Below are positions 35,790 through 44,846 of a stretch of DNA of 64,000 nt, piece after piece. The notes below the pieces were generated by a model. The model was given only the letters and a program-made list of their open reading frames with translations, searched no databases and was not told where the DNA came from. The translations under genes were made by a program, and so were the position numbers. The number at the start of each line of letters is the position of its first letter. Position 1 is the stretch's first letter. Source of the DNA: Hyphomicrobiales bacterium (lineage in GTDB: Bacteria > Pseudomonadota > Alphaproteobacteria > Rhizobiales > JACESI01); the NCBI GenBank assembly GCA_039973685.1, contig JBDWKL010000011.1, positions 62,001-126,000 of the forward strand. The letters run 5' to 3'.

Positions 35790-36097
35790 GTTGCTTGATT
35801 GGCGATAACTATAAGACGGGTTTGTGTTCTTGTGAAGATAGAGAATAGCAAAACCTTATGCTGTGAATTTTTGTCAATAAATTCAATGCTTTAATTGGGT
35901 TCTTTTCAAGATCGCGTTGATTCGCAACTTGCTTCACGAATGGGTTATACCGCCTTGTCAGGGTCAAGCCGCGGTATATGCTCTTGCTGTGATCTAATTA
36001 AAAATAAGATCTCACATTCGATCTCCGTCCAATTTAGCTGCGCGTATGAGCTAAATAAAAGTGGCGGTTTAATAGTTTTTATAGGGAAAAAACAAAT
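35790..36097. other. divergent promoter region between greA and the delta-class carbonic anhydrase gene
   Basis: About 300 AT-rich bases hold the greA promoter on one strand and that of the anhydrase gene on the other. The short open frame at 35895-36101 has no ribosome site and no family resemblance. I see no certain operator. Confidence 0.5.
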
Positions 36098-36967
36098 ATG
36101 ACGAATAAGATTTCTACATTAATTGCGCCAGCAACAGCGGCTTTGTTATTCACAAGCCTAAGTGTAGGCGCTTCTTTAGCTGCTGGCTCGGTTGATGATG
36201 GCTATGTTGCGAAACAAAGAAATACTCTTGCTGAGAGCACAAAGGGTAAAGGCTATGGCCCGCAATCACCTCGCGACCTTGGTACATTAACTGGTAATAA
36301 TTCACGTGCCTTCGGTTCTGCGCCTGCGCACACGGCCATGAACCTTTGCAATATTCACTTCCATGAGAATGCTGAGCACAAGGGTGGTTCGTTTACTGCC
36401 TATGCTGGCAATGGCAATGGCAAAGGTGCTGGCACCGGCTTCCAATATACGGGTAAATTGTCTGACACCGAACTTAAGCCCTATGGCAAAAAAGTTGGTG
36501 AGGGCAAATATGGTGACCTTCAACCCGGTGATACGATTGAAGTGCATTATGTGCACACAACCGCGAAAGTTTCCCCTGGCCCAACACTGGGTTCATGCTT
36601 GAGTGAAGCAATCGGCAATCCGCAATTGCGCGTTGAAACACAGGTCTATGTGATTGTGAATGATGTGAATGCTGCGAACTTTGTTGATCTTGCAAAAGTT
36701 GAGAAGATCAATGACCTATATCAAGCGCCAAACATTCCAACTGATACGGGCGCGCCGATCCAATACGCTGGGTCGACGACGGGTCCAAGCTACAATGAAA
36801 AAGGCTCACCGTTCCAAGTAAGCTGGAGCGTGCGTCCTGAGATCAAGAAGATCACAATTCAAAGTGTTGACGCTTGGTTGGGTGGTAACATCTTTGAAGA
36901 AGACCACGCCCACGGTGTTCGTAATTTGGTGACAAACCCAGATTTGATTTCGAATATTCTCAACTAG
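36098..36967 (+). CDS. periplasmic delta-class carbonic anhydrase
   Basis: The enzyme would interconvert CO2 and bicarbonate outside the cytoplasm. The 289-residue protein has a signal peptide (1-29, SLAA). The family block is NLCNIHFHENAEHKGGSF (about 82-99) with His87, His89 and His94; further on are GDTIEVHYVHTTAKVSPGP (His150, His153), GSCLSEAIGNPQLRVETQVY, and the C-terminal EDHAHGVRNLVTNP. The delta class was first found in diatoms and later in bacteria. Only two Cys remain, fewer than I recall in other members. AGGGAAAA precedes the ATG. It is a single gene with its own terminator, lying between carB and greA, which are neighbours in many rhizobia. Confidence 0.88.
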   Translation: MTNKISTLIAPATAALLFTSLSVGASLAAGSVDDGYVAKQRNTLAESTKGKGYGPQSPRDLGTLTGNNSRAFGSAPAHTAMNLCNIHFHENAEHKGGSFTAYAGNGNGKGAGTGFQYTGKLSDTELKPYGKKVGEGKYGDLQPGDTIEVHYVHTTAKVSPGPTLGSCLSEAIGNPQLRVETQVYVIVNDVNAANFVDLAKVEKINDLYQAPNIPTDTGAPIQYAGSTTGPSYNEKGSPFQVSWSVRPEIKKITIQSVDAWLGGNIFEEDHAHGVRNLVTNPDLISNILN

Positions 36968-36994
36968 AATTTCTGGTTTAAATGCAAAATTGAA

Positions 36995-37017
36995 GAGGCG
37001 GCACGAGCCGCCTTTTT
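36995..37017 (+). terminator. terminator of the carbonic anhydrase gene
   Basis: GGCGGC (36997-37002), loop ACGA, GCCGCC (37007-37012), then TTTTT. Lies 27 bases after the stop. Confidence 0.9.
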
Positions 37018-37064
37018 ATATGCCAAGTCGGAGGTTAGGATTCAATCAAACGTGGAATACACAC

Positions 37065-37790
37065 TTATTTTCCCGCCAATTCCGCGCGGTGGGCGTCGGC
37101 TAGTTCGGCCATGCTGTTAAAACGGAAATCGTAAGTGGGCATGTCGCCGGGGTTCATTGTTGCGCCGAAACCCTCTTTTTCATGGCGGCGATAAATCCAG
37201 CAGTTTGATAAGCCATATTTGTTGGCTGAGGCGTGATCATGGAACATGCTTTCAGCTGTATGCAGGATGTCGTCCTTGTTGATACCCTGCCGTGCCAGCG
37301 TTTCCAGCATGTAGTCAAAGTTGCGATCAGACGGTTTATAGCTTCCGATATCTTCAGCAGTATAGACCCCATCGAAATGGACACCAAGGCGGGCGTTTGA
37401 TCCTGAGAAACTTTGATTGTCAGTGTTGGTAAGAACCACGAGTTTGTAATGCTGTTTGAGATAAGCAAGCGCGTCGCGGCTATCATCAAAAGCGGGCCAT
37501 TGGCGCACGGAATGGCCGTAGGCTTGGCACTCTTCCCACGTTACTTCTGCACCCCATTCTTCCGCTAGTCTGCGGTAAACAACAGCGAGAAGATCGTAAT
37601 ACTTCTTGTCGGGCGTCCAGCGTTGCGTTGTGGATTCGTGATAGGCGTGCGCTTCTAAGATGTCATCGCGAGATAGGCTGCGGCTGACTTTATCCGTTAG
37701 TGGCTTTAGCCCCGTCACCATGCCGCTTTCCCAGTCGATCAAGGTGCCATAAACATCAAATGCTAGAACTTTAAAGTCGCTAAGTTTCAT
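37065..37790 (-). CDS. HAD-family hydrolase of the haloacid dehalogenase type II branch
   Basis: The 241-residue protein has the nucleophile in VLAFDVYGTLIDW (Asp13), motif II as VVLTNTDNQSF, the KPSDRNFDYMLE Lys and motif IV in AESMFHDHASANKYGLS. L-2-haloacid dehalogenases have a Ser-Ser-Asn segment after motif III; here the run is AESMFHDH, so a dehalogenase activity is doubtful and a phosphatase is more likely. It is convergent with the carbonic anhydrase gene and lies 39 bases after the DUF1304 gene on the same strand. Confidence 0.85.
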   Translation of the reverse strand: MKLSDFKVLAFDVYGTLIDWESGMVTGLKPLTDKVSRSLSRDDILEAHAYHESTTQRWTPDKKYYDLLAVVYRRLAEEWGAEVTWEECQAYGHSVRQWPAFDDSRDALAYLKQHYKLVVLTNTDNQSFSGSNARLGVHFDGVYTAEDIGSYKPSDRNFDYMLETLARQGINKDDILHTAESMFHDHASANKYGLSNCWIYRRHEKEGFGATMNPGDMPTYDFRFNSMAELADAHRAELAGK

Positions 37791-37829
37791 TATTTTAATT
37801 CCTGATAAGGTTAGCTGCGATTTTCGCGA

Positions 37830-38210
37830 TTATGCGTCGTTTGATTTTTGACCTAAATGAAGCAGGGCCAAAGCAATGACGGACGGCACCAATTGGATGA
37901 GGCCGGGTTTAACCGCAACCGTTACAATGGCGCCAATGCCTGCAATCGCCACGAAGGCGAGGAAGCATGTTGCAATGTCCTTTTGCCATTTTACGTCTTT
38001 AACGAGCAATGACCAAACAAGCCCAATTACCAAGAATGCATTGTAAATGCCTTGGTTTGCGGCCATCTGTATGGTCTGTTCAAAAAGCTCGGGCGGGAAT
38101 GTTTCAAAAACTTTTGGGCCGCGCGATGTCCACGCGAATATTTCAAACCATGCAATATAAGAATGCAACAAGGCGATCAGGGCTATGAGTATTAAAGATA
38201 CTTTTTTCAT
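37830..38210 (-). CDS. DUF1304 membrane protein
   Basis: The 126-residue protein has four membrane helices. The pattern LIALLHSYIAWFEIFAW followed by ANQGIYNAFLVIGLVWSL matches DUF1304 (YwdK-like) proteins, whose function is unknown. The start at 38210 follows AAAGAG; the longer frame to 38228 adds only a few charged residues. It is likely co-transcribed with the HAD gene. Confidence 0.85.
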   Translation of the reverse strand: MKKVSLILIALIALLHSYIAWFEIFAWTSRGPKVFETFPPELFEQTIQMAANQGIYNAFLVIGLVWSLLVKDVKWQKDIATCFLAFVAIAGIGAIVTVAVKPGLIQLVPSVIALALLHLGQKSNDA

Positions 38211-38516
38211 GTCGGCTCTTTGGTTCAAGGGTTGTTGTTCGTGGATCAGGTTTTAAGCCCAATCTAGAGGTTTGCCAATATGATATTCTGTCTGTCCGCC
38301 ACCTTCGCTGTTGGCGTGGCAAAACACAATGATAATTGGAAGAGTTGCGAAGTTGCGCGGAATTTATTGAGAGGATTATTAAATTCTTCTCTGCTGCCTT
38401 TGCGTTGATCTCAGCCTTATCAATGTAGCTTGTTAGTCATCCTGTTTCAGCATGAGATATTGGTTTAAAGAATCTTCGATTACTGCTACACGAGATTGAA
38501 GTGTAAGAGAGATTTC
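38211..38516. other. divergent intergenic region with no gene
   Basis: These 306 bases between the DUF1304 gene and the metallo-hydrolase gene presumably hold two divergent promoters. I see no open frame with a ribosome site, no repeat and no strong hairpin. Confidence 0.5.
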
Positions 38517-39578
38517 ATGACTCGTCGTAAATTCCTAAAGTTGGGGCTTTTTGTTTCCGCAGCATCCCTACTTAGTGGGGGTGTCACAACGGCGATCGCA
38601 AAAACAAGAAATATTTATTATAACGGTCGGCGTACAGACCATTTTGATGGGTTGAAATTTTTCAATCCAAAGGGCGCTAACCCGAAAGGGCTTGGTGGGC
38701 TTTTAAGATGGAAATTAGGCAGTCAGCCGGCTCAGTGGCCCTCGACCTATCTAAGCCCGTTTGCAGGGGCAAAACCTGAACGCAGCGTTGATAATTTGGC
38801 CATTACCATGGTCGGTCATGCGACATTGCTTATTCAGATAAACGGTCTGAACTTCCTGACTGATCCAATTTTTACTGAGCGTGCCAGCCCTTTGTCCTTT
38901 GCGGGGCCAAAACGCATTGCACCACCTGGTGTATCGCTTGAAGATTTGCCGAAGATTGATGCGGTATTGTTGAGCCACAATCACTATGATCATTTGGATA
39001 AAGAGAGCTTGAAGTGGTTGGTTGAAAACCATGACCCTCTCATTATCACCCCATTGGGCAATGATACGATCATCCACAAGTCCATACCCACTGCTCGTGT
39101 GCAAACTGGTGATTGGGGGGATGTGGTTAAATTAGGTAAAGCTAAAATCCATTTCGAACCAATGCACCATTGGTCTGCGCGCAAAACCAGTGATCGCCGA
39201 ATGGCCCTTTGGGCAGCGTTTGTTGTTGAAAGCAAAGCTGGCAAAGTTTACTTCGTTGGCGATACTGGATTTCACAATGGGATCAATTTTAAAGCCGTTC
39301 GCAAAAAGCACGGCGGTTTTAAAGCGTCGATTGTGCCAATTGGTGCTTATTCGCCCCGTTGGTTCATGAAAGATGTGCACCAGAACCCTGAAGAGGCCGT
39401 TCAGTCTCATATATTATGTAATGCGGAAGTCTCTATCGCCCATCATTGGGGTATGTTCCAACTAACGAATGAACCGATAGAAGAGCCAATTGAGCGATTG
39501 GCCGCGGCAAAGTCTGCTGCAGGTTTGAAAGAATCTGCATTCTTGGCGTTGAAACCTGGCGAAGCTTGGAATGCTTAA
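38517..39578 (+). CDS. Tat-exported MBL-fold metallo-hydrolase (NAPE-PLD/UlaG-like)
   Basis: The 353-residue protein opens with a Tat signal (MTRRKFLKLGLFVSAASLL). The metallo-beta-lactamase metal sites are complete: LLSHNHYDHLD, a following PMHHWSARK, VGDTGFH, and the C-terminal IAHHWGMFQL. The pattern GHATLLIQINGLNFLTDPIF is typical of the phospholipase D-like subgroup that includes NAPE-PLD homologues. The substrate is unknown. ATG 38517 has AAGAGAG ahead; 38496 is a TTG with no site. Confidence 0.9.
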   Translation: MTRRKFLKLGLFVSAASLLSGGVTTAIAKTRNIYYNGRRTDHFDGLKFFNPKGANPKGLGGLLRWKLGSQPAQWPSTYLSPFAGAKPERSVDNLAITMVGHATLLIQINGLNFLTDPIFTERASPLSFAGPKRIAPPGVSLEDLPKIDAVLLSHNHYDHLDKESLKWLVENHDPLIITPLGNDTIIHKSIPTARVQTGDWGDVVKLGKAKIHFEPMHHWSARKTSDRRMALWAAFVVESKAGKVYFVGDTGFHNGINFKAVRKKHGGFKASIVPIGAYSPRWFMKDVHQNPEEAVQSHILCNAEVSIAHHWGMFQLTNEPIEEPIERLAAAKSAAGLKESAFLALKPGEAWNA

Positions 39579-39605
39579 AGCTTAGAGAAACAGCCTTAAG
39601 TCCTA

Positions 39606-39644
39606 ATCGCGGGCACAAGCTTGCTCCCGCGATACTGATTTTTG
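39606..39644 (+). terminator. probable terminator of the metallo-hydrolase gene
   Basis: ATCGCGGG (39606-39613) and CCCGCGAT (39626-39633) form a perfect 8-base stem with a 12-base loop that is itself palindromic (CAAGCTTG). TTTTT follows after a few bases on the plus strand. Confidence 0.65.
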
Positions 39645-39657
39645 AGGTACTTCAAGC

Positions 39658-42600
39658 TTATCCGAAATAATCCTGCAATGAACGCACTTCCACATTGCCT
39701 TGGTTGTAAGCTGCTATGCCTTGGGCAGCAGCGTTTGCACCCGATACAGTTGTGTAATACGGCACTTTGTTGAGCAAGGCTGCTTGTCTTAGAGAACGGC
39801 TATCTGAGAGGGCTTTTGAACCGTCTGTCGTGTTGAACACCAATTGGATTTCACCATTTTTGATGGCATCCACCACATGCGGGCGACCTTCAAGCACTTT
39901 GTTGATGCGCTCTACTTTGAAGCCTTGTTCTTGTAGATAGCGTTGCGTGCCACCTGTTGCGACGATTTTGAAACCGATCTCGCTCAAAATCTTGATGCCT
40001 TCTAAAACGCGTGGTTTGTCATCGCTTTTCAATGAGACAAAGACAGTGCCAGAAGTTGGCACTTTCGTGCCGCCACCAAGTTGTGATTTTGCAAAGGCGA
40101 TGCCGAAATTGCGATCAAGACCCATCACTTCGCCGGTTGAACGCATTTCTGGTCCAAGCACAGTGTCCACGCCTGGGAAGCGGGCGAATGGGAAGACGGC
40201 TTCTTTAACAGCGATATGATCAAACTGATGTTCTTTCAAATCAAAGTCTGCAAGCTTCTCACCAGCCATAATGCGCGACGCGATTTTCGCGATCGGGTCA
40301 CCGATGGTCTTGGCAACGAATGGCACGGTACGTGAAGCGCGTGGGTTGACTTCAATCACGTAGATTTCGTCATCTTTCACGGCATATTGCACATTCATCA
40401 ACCCGCCAACTTTAAGCGCAAGCGCCATTGCACGGGTCTGTTCTTTAAGACGCGCAATCACACTGTCTGAGAGCGAATGCGGTGGCAGCGAACAAGCGCT
40501 ATCCCCAGAGTGGATGCCTGCTTCTTCAATGTGTTCCATGATGCCGCAAACGAAAGTGTCTTCGCCGTCAGCCAAACAATCAACATCAATCTCGGTCGCG
40601 TTGGTAAGATAACCATCGATCAAAACCGGTGCATCACCTGAGATGATGACGGCTTTGTTGATGTATTGCTCGAACTGGGCGTCATCGCGAACGATTTCCA
40701 TGCCACGTCCGCCAAGTACATATGACGGACGGATAACAGCTGGATACCCAATGCGTTCCACAATGACTTTTGCTTCATCGCGTGAGCGGGCAATGCCGTT
40801 GTTTGGTTGTTTGAGATTAAGGTCGTTGAGCAATGCTTGGAAACGGTCACGATCTTCAGCCAAGTCAATCGCGTCTGGCGATGTGCCAAGAATTGGAATG
40901 CCTGCATCTTCAAGCGCATTGGCAAGTTTCAACGGTGTTTGTCCGCCGAACTGAACGATGACGCCGTGCAGGGTTCCGTTCTTCTTCTCTTCGCGCAAAA
41001 TGGCCAACACATCTTCTTGTGTTAAAGGCTCAAAGTAGAGACGATCAGATGTGTCGTAGTCTGTTGAAACGGTTTCAGGGTTACAGTTGATCATGATCGT
41101 TTCATAACCTTGATCAGACAAGGCGAAGGCGGCATGACAACAGCAATAATCAAACTCGATACCTTGGCCGATCCGGTTTGGACCGCCACCAAGAATGACG
41201 ACTTTATTGCGATCAGACGGGTATGATTCAGAGCGTGTTTCACCAACGAACGGCGTCTCGTAGCTTGAATACATATAGGCCGTTGGCGACGCGAACTCTG
41301 CAGCGCACGTATCAATACGCTTATAGACAGGATGCACATTCAAGCCATCGCGGTGTGCAAGAACGGCTGACTGATCTTGGTCTGTCAGCTTTGCCAAGCG
41401 CGCGTCAGAAAAGCCCATTGCTTTAACAGAGCGCATGGTGTGCTCCGTTGTTGGCAGACCGTGGATGCGGATTTTGTTTTCCATGTCCACAATGGTGCGT
41501 AGTTGATCAAGGAACCACGGGTCGATTTTGCAGAAGGAATGGATGAAGTCATTGTCCCAGCCAAGGCGCATGGCTTGTGCCACTTGCAACAGACGGTCGG
41601 GTGTTGGTGTGCCAAGAGCTGCGCGGATTGCATCTTTTTCTTGGCCGTCGCTATACCCTTCAATCTCAATGTCATCGAGACCATCAAGGCCAGTTTCGAG
41701 ACCGCGTAGAGCTTTTTGCAAGCTTTCAGCAAAGGTCCGGCCAATCGCCATCACTTCACCAACAGATTTCATGGCGGTTGTTAGGTTTGGCGATGCACCT
41801 GCAAATTTCTCGAAGGCAAAGCGTGGAATTTTTGTGACGACATAGTCGATGCTTGGTTCGAATGAGGCAGGTGTTGCACCGCCTGTAATGTCGTTTTCCA
41901 ATTCATCAAGCGTGTAGCCAACCGCAAGGCGGGCTGCAACTTTTGCAATTGGGAAGCCTGTTGCTTTTGAGGCAAGCGCTGAGGAACGAGAAACCCGTGG
42001 GTTCATCTCAATCACAACCAAGCGACCATCTTCAGGGTTTACTGCGAACTGAACGTTTGAACCGCCTGTTTCAACGCCGATCTCGCGCAATACCGCAATC
42101 GATGCGTTCCGCATGATTTGGTATTCTTTGTCCGTCAGCGTGAGGGCAGGGGCGACGGTGATGCTATCGCCTGTATGCACGCCCATCGGGTCGATGTTTT
42201 CGATAGAACAAATGATGATGCAGTTATCCGCTTTATCGCGAACCACTTCCATCTCAAATTCTTTCCAACCAAGAACGCTCTCTTCAACCAAAACTTCGTT
42301 GGTTGGTGAGGCTTCAATGCCGGATAAAACAATGTCGTAAAGCTCTTCAATCGTATAAGCGATACCGCCGCCTTGGCCACCCATGGTAAAGCTTGGGCGG
42401 ATAATGGCTGGAAGGCCCGTTGTCTCGCTTGCTTTCAAGGCTTGAAGCTGAGCTGTGAGGCGATGCTCTTCACGGCGATGACGCTCGCCTTCCATCCACT
42501 GAACTTCAAATGCTTCGAGCGCGTCATCGCTGCCTTGTTTGGCAACGTTAGCGCGCTTTGCATTATATTCGTCTTCGAAACGCTTCTTCAGGTCTGTCGT

Positions 42601-43050
42601 GTTCACAAAAGCTGCGTGCGGTGTGTCGAGGCCAATCTTCTGCATGGCATCGCGGAAAAGGTCGCGGTCTTCGGCTTTGTCGATTGCTTCAGCCGTCGCG
42701 CCAATCATTTCCACATTGTGCTCTTCAAGAACGCCCATTTTCTTGAGTGACAATGCACAGTTGAGAGCCGTCTGTCCGCCCATGGTTGGCAGGATGGCGT
42801 CTGGTTTTTCTTTCTCGATGATCTTCGCCACAATTTCTGGCGTGATCGGCTCGATGTAAGTTGCGTCAGCAAGCTCTGGGTCCGTCATGATGGTGGCGGG
42901 ATTAGAGTTCACCAAAATAATCCGGTAGCCTTCCGCTTTGAGCGACTTACAGGCTTGAGTGCCAGAGTAATCAAACTCACAAGCTTGACCAATAACGATC
43001 GGTCCGGCCCCGATGATGAGGATGGAGGAAATGTCGGTTCTTTTGGGCAT
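39658..43050 (-). CDS. carB: carbamoyl-phosphate synthase large subunit
   Basis: CarB uses ammonia from CarA, bicarbonate and two ATP to make carbamoyl phosphate for pyrimidines and arginine. It has 1130 residues with two homologous ATP-grasp halves: [21 protein letters not shown] at the front and [21 protein letters not shown] at the middle, [20 protein letters not shown] and [16 protein letters not shown] as ATP sites, and a C-terminal allosteric domain ([15 protein letters not shown]). About 50 extra residues rich in charged amino acids sit within the first ATP-grasp domain (around 150-200), as in other rhizobia. The leader has a terminator-like hairpin. Confidence 0.97.
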   Translation of the reverse strand: MPKRTDISSILIIGAGPIVIGQACEFDYSGTQACKSLKAEGYRIILVNSNPATIMTDPELADATYIEPITPEIVAKIIEKEKPDAILPTMGGQTALNCALSLKKMGVLEEHNVEMIGATAEAIDKAEDRDLFRDAMQKIGLDTPHAAFVNTTDLKKRFEDEYNAKRANVAKQGSDDALEAFEVQWMEGERHRREEHRLTAQLQALKASETTGLPAIIRPSFTMGGQGGGIAYTIEELYDIVLSGIEASPTNEVLVEESVLGWKEFEMEVVRDKADNCIIICSIENIDPMGVHTGDSITVAPALTLTDKEYQIMRNASIAVLREIGVETGGSNVQFAVNPEDGRLVVIEMNPRVSRSSALASKATGFPIAKVAARLAVGYTLDELENDITGGATPASFEPSIDYVVTKIPRFAFEKFAGASPNLTTAMKSVGEVMAIGRTFAESLQKALRGLETGLDGLDDIEIEGYSDGQEKDAIRAALGTPTPDRLLQVAQAMRLGWDNDFIHSFCKIDPWFLDQLRTIVDMENKIRIHGLPTTEHTMRSVKAMGFSDARLAKLTDQDQSAVLAHRDGLNVHPVYKRIDTCAAEFASPTAYMYSSYETPFVGETRSESYPSDRNKVVILGGGPNRIGQGIEFDYCCCHAAFALSDQGYETIMINCNPETVSTDYDTSDRLYFEPLTQEDVLAILREEKKNGTLHGVIVQFGGQTPLKLANALEDAGIPILGTSPDAIDLAEDRDRFQALLNDLNLKQPNNGIARSRDEAKVIVERIGYPAVIRPSYVLGGRGMEIVRDDAQFEQYINKAVIISGDAPVLIDGYLTNATEIDVDCLADGEDTFVCGIMEHIEEAGIHSGDSACSLPPHSLSDSVIARLKEQTRAMALALKVGGLMNVQYAVKDDEIYVIEVNPRASRTVPFVAKTIGDPIAKIASRIMAGEKLADFDLKEHQFDHIAVKEAVFPFARFPGVDTVLGPEMRSTGEVMGLDRNFGIAFAKSQLGGGTKVPTSGTVFVSLKSDDKPRVLEGIKILSEIGFKIVATGGTQRYLQEQGFKVERINKVLEGRPHVVDAIKNGEIQLVFNTTDGSKALSDSRSLRQAALLNKVPYYTTVSGANAAAQGIAAYNQGNVEVRSLQDYFG

Positions 43051-43091
43051 ATGGACCTGCTTTTTTAGTTAAACGACAGGGAGAGTTCTGC

Positions 43092-43122
43092 AAAAAACCC
43101 GAGACGCTGAGGGCGACCGGGT
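43092..43122 (-). terminator. terminator-like hairpin in the carB leader
   Basis: On the minus strand ACCCG (43122-43118), a 16-base loop, CGGGT (43101-43097) and then a run of six T (to 43092). The stem is only five pairs. It lies 42 bases upstream of carB, so premature termination is possible but not sure. Confidence 0.4.
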
Positions 43123-43392
43123 GACGTGCAATTTAATGTCGTGGCTAAGGCTTTTCTATAGGCAAATGATGGGCAGTTGAAAAGGGCTTTTTGTCGATTC
43201 TAGTGAATAAAGTCGCGAAAAATACGTGGTTTTTATGGTGATCTCTGATCAAGGTGAATTTGTAAGGGGGTAATGACCCTCTTTTGTCTTCTTTTAAGAG
43301 GACAAGCCGATGGTCGCACTTTATGATGCAGGTACTGTAAAGTTGTATTCGCGCAAGAATAAATAGAATTATAAATAGGGGAATTCTCAGCC
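43123..43392. other. divergent region between carB and ypfJ
   Basis: Together with the leader hairpin this forms a gap of 342 bases. It must contain the promoters for carB and for the ypfJ-like gene. Apart from an AAGGGGGTAATGACCCTC stretch (imperfect inverted repeat GGGT/ACCC type) I see nothing that can be named. Confidence 0.4.
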
Positions 43393-44304
43393 ATGCGTTG
43401 GAAGGGTCGTCGACAAAGTTCGAATGTAGAAGATGTACGAGGAAGTAGCCGAGGCGGTTTTCGGCGTCCAATAGGGAGTGGCGGAAGGCGTCGCGTTAGC
43501 CGTGCTGGCGGCGGTGGCAGCATCGGTCTCATCGTTGTTGGCTTGATTGCTTATTTCGTCTTCGGCATTAATCCGCTGACCTTTTTAGGTGGTGGGGGCG
43601 ACCTTGGTGGTTTTACAGGCGGGCAACAGCAATCTGTAGCGCCCCGAAATAGCAGCCCTGCCAATGATGAGATGAGCCAGTTTGTGCGCGTGGTTTTGGC
43701 CGATACGGAAGATGCATGGGGGCAGATTTTTGCTGAGCGTAATGCGCGTTATCAAAAGCCTGTTTTGCAACTTTTTACAGGCCAAACGCGATCTGCTTGC
43801 GGCTCGGCCTCTTCTGCGTCTGGTCCGTTTTACTGTCCAGCAGATAACAAAATTTATATTGATCTGAGTTTTTATGACGAGCTTCGCCGTCGTTTTGAGG
43901 CGCCCGGCGATTTTGCGCAGGCTTATGTGCTAGCGCATGAGGTTGGCCATCATGTGCAAAATCTCGTTGGCGTTTTGCCAGAATTCAACAAACGCCGTCG
44001 CACCATGAGCAAAGCACAAGAAAACGCGATGTCCATTCGTGTTGAGCTACAGGCTGATTGTTTTGCGGGCATTTGGGCGAACTTTGCGTCTGGAAAAGGT
44101 TATCTTGAAGCAGGCGATATTGATGAAGCTCTTAATGCTGCCACACAAATTGGGGATGATGCGATTCAAAGACGCACGCAAGGTTATGTGGTGCCAGAAA
44201 GCTTTAATCACGGTACATCTGACCAACGCAAAAGATGGTTTGGCCGTGGCTACCAATCTGGCAAACTCGAAGCTTGCGATACGTTTAACGCATCACAGCT
44301 TTAA
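43393..44304 (+). CDS. ypfJ: YpfJ-family neutral zinc metallopeptidase
   Basis: The 303-residue protein has a Gly/Arg-rich cytoplasmic N-terminus, one membrane helix (SIGLIVVGLIAYFVFGI), a spacer and a peptidase domain with the HEVGHH zinc motif in YVLAHEVGHHVQNLVG and the third ligand region ELQADCFAGIWA. CGSASSASGPFYCPADNKIYIDLSF is the conserved substrate-cleft strand. AGGGGA lies ahead of the ATG. It is followed after 15 bases by a DUF2937 gene. Confidence 0.92.
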   Translation: MRWKGRRQSSNVEDVRGSSRGGFRRPIGSGGRRRVSRAGGGGSIGLIVVGLIAYFVFGINPLTFLGGGGDLGGFTGGQQQSVAPRNSSPANDEMSQFVRVVLADTEDAWGQIFAERNARYQKPVLQLFTGQTRSACGSASSASGPFYCPADNKIYIDLSFYDELRRRFEAPGDFAQAYVLAHEVGHHVQNLVGVLPEFNKRRRTMSKAQENAMSIRVELQADCFAGIWANFASGKGYLEAGDIDEALNAATQIGDDAIQRRTQGYVVPESFNHGTSDQRKRWFGRGYQSGKLEACDTFNASQL

Positions 44305-44319
44305 GGGTTTTGCCTCAGC

Positions 44320-44829
44320 ATGTTTGGACGCCTTATAATTCTTATTTTCGGCCTTTTCGGTGCATCAGGGCTTGCGCAAGGGCCGGAAATGGCGACCCAG
44401 TACGAACAACGCATCGGCGGTGCGCTGGGTGAGCTTCAAACAGTGATTGAGCAATTTGACAAGGATGTCGCAAAGCACGGTTTAACCCGTGAAACTGCAT
44501 TGGAAACTTATAGCCAAGCCTCAGCACCATTTTTGAAAGACAGAGGGCGGTCGATGCAGATTGCTCTGTCGCGGTTTGACACTTTAACTCACCAAGTGAA
44601 GACCTTTAAAACCAGCAACGATCTTTATAAGCCGATTTATCTCTTTGCAGAGGGCGACGAAAAGGTGATGCAAGGCATGCTGAAAGATTACACCTTCGGC
44701 ATACCAGCGACCTTGTCTGGTTTCGTCTACGCGGTCTTTGGTTTTTTCTTCGGCGGATTCTTTGGTTGGGTCATACGCATATTCTCGCCACGGGATGCAG
44801 GCCATGGCGATGTTCGTGTAACCAAATAA
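44320..44829 (+). CDS. DUF2937 family membrane protein
   Basis: The 169-residue protein has an N-terminal hydrophobic segment (FGRLIILIFGLFGASGLAQG), a helical periplasmic region with PEMATQYEQRIGGALGEL, and a C-terminal hairpin of two hydrophobic segments ending GGFFGWVIRIFSP. This fits DUF2937, whose role is unknown. It is probably in one transcript with ypfJ and converges on carA. Confidence 0.87.
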   Translation: MFGRLIILIFGLFGASGLAQGPEMATQYEQRIGGALGELQTVIEQFDKDVAKHGLTRETALETYSQASAPFLKDRGRSMQIALSRFDTLTHQVKTFKTSNDLYKPIYLFAEGDEKVMQGMLKDYTFGIPATLSGFVYAVFGFFFGGFFGWVIRIFSPRDAGHGDVRVTK

Positions 44830-44846
44830 TTTTAGTTGTCAGCCAA

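Noticed and set aside
35895-36101. Small plus-strand protein before the carbonic anhydrase gene
   Set aside because: No ribosome site, overlaps the next start and has random-looking composition.
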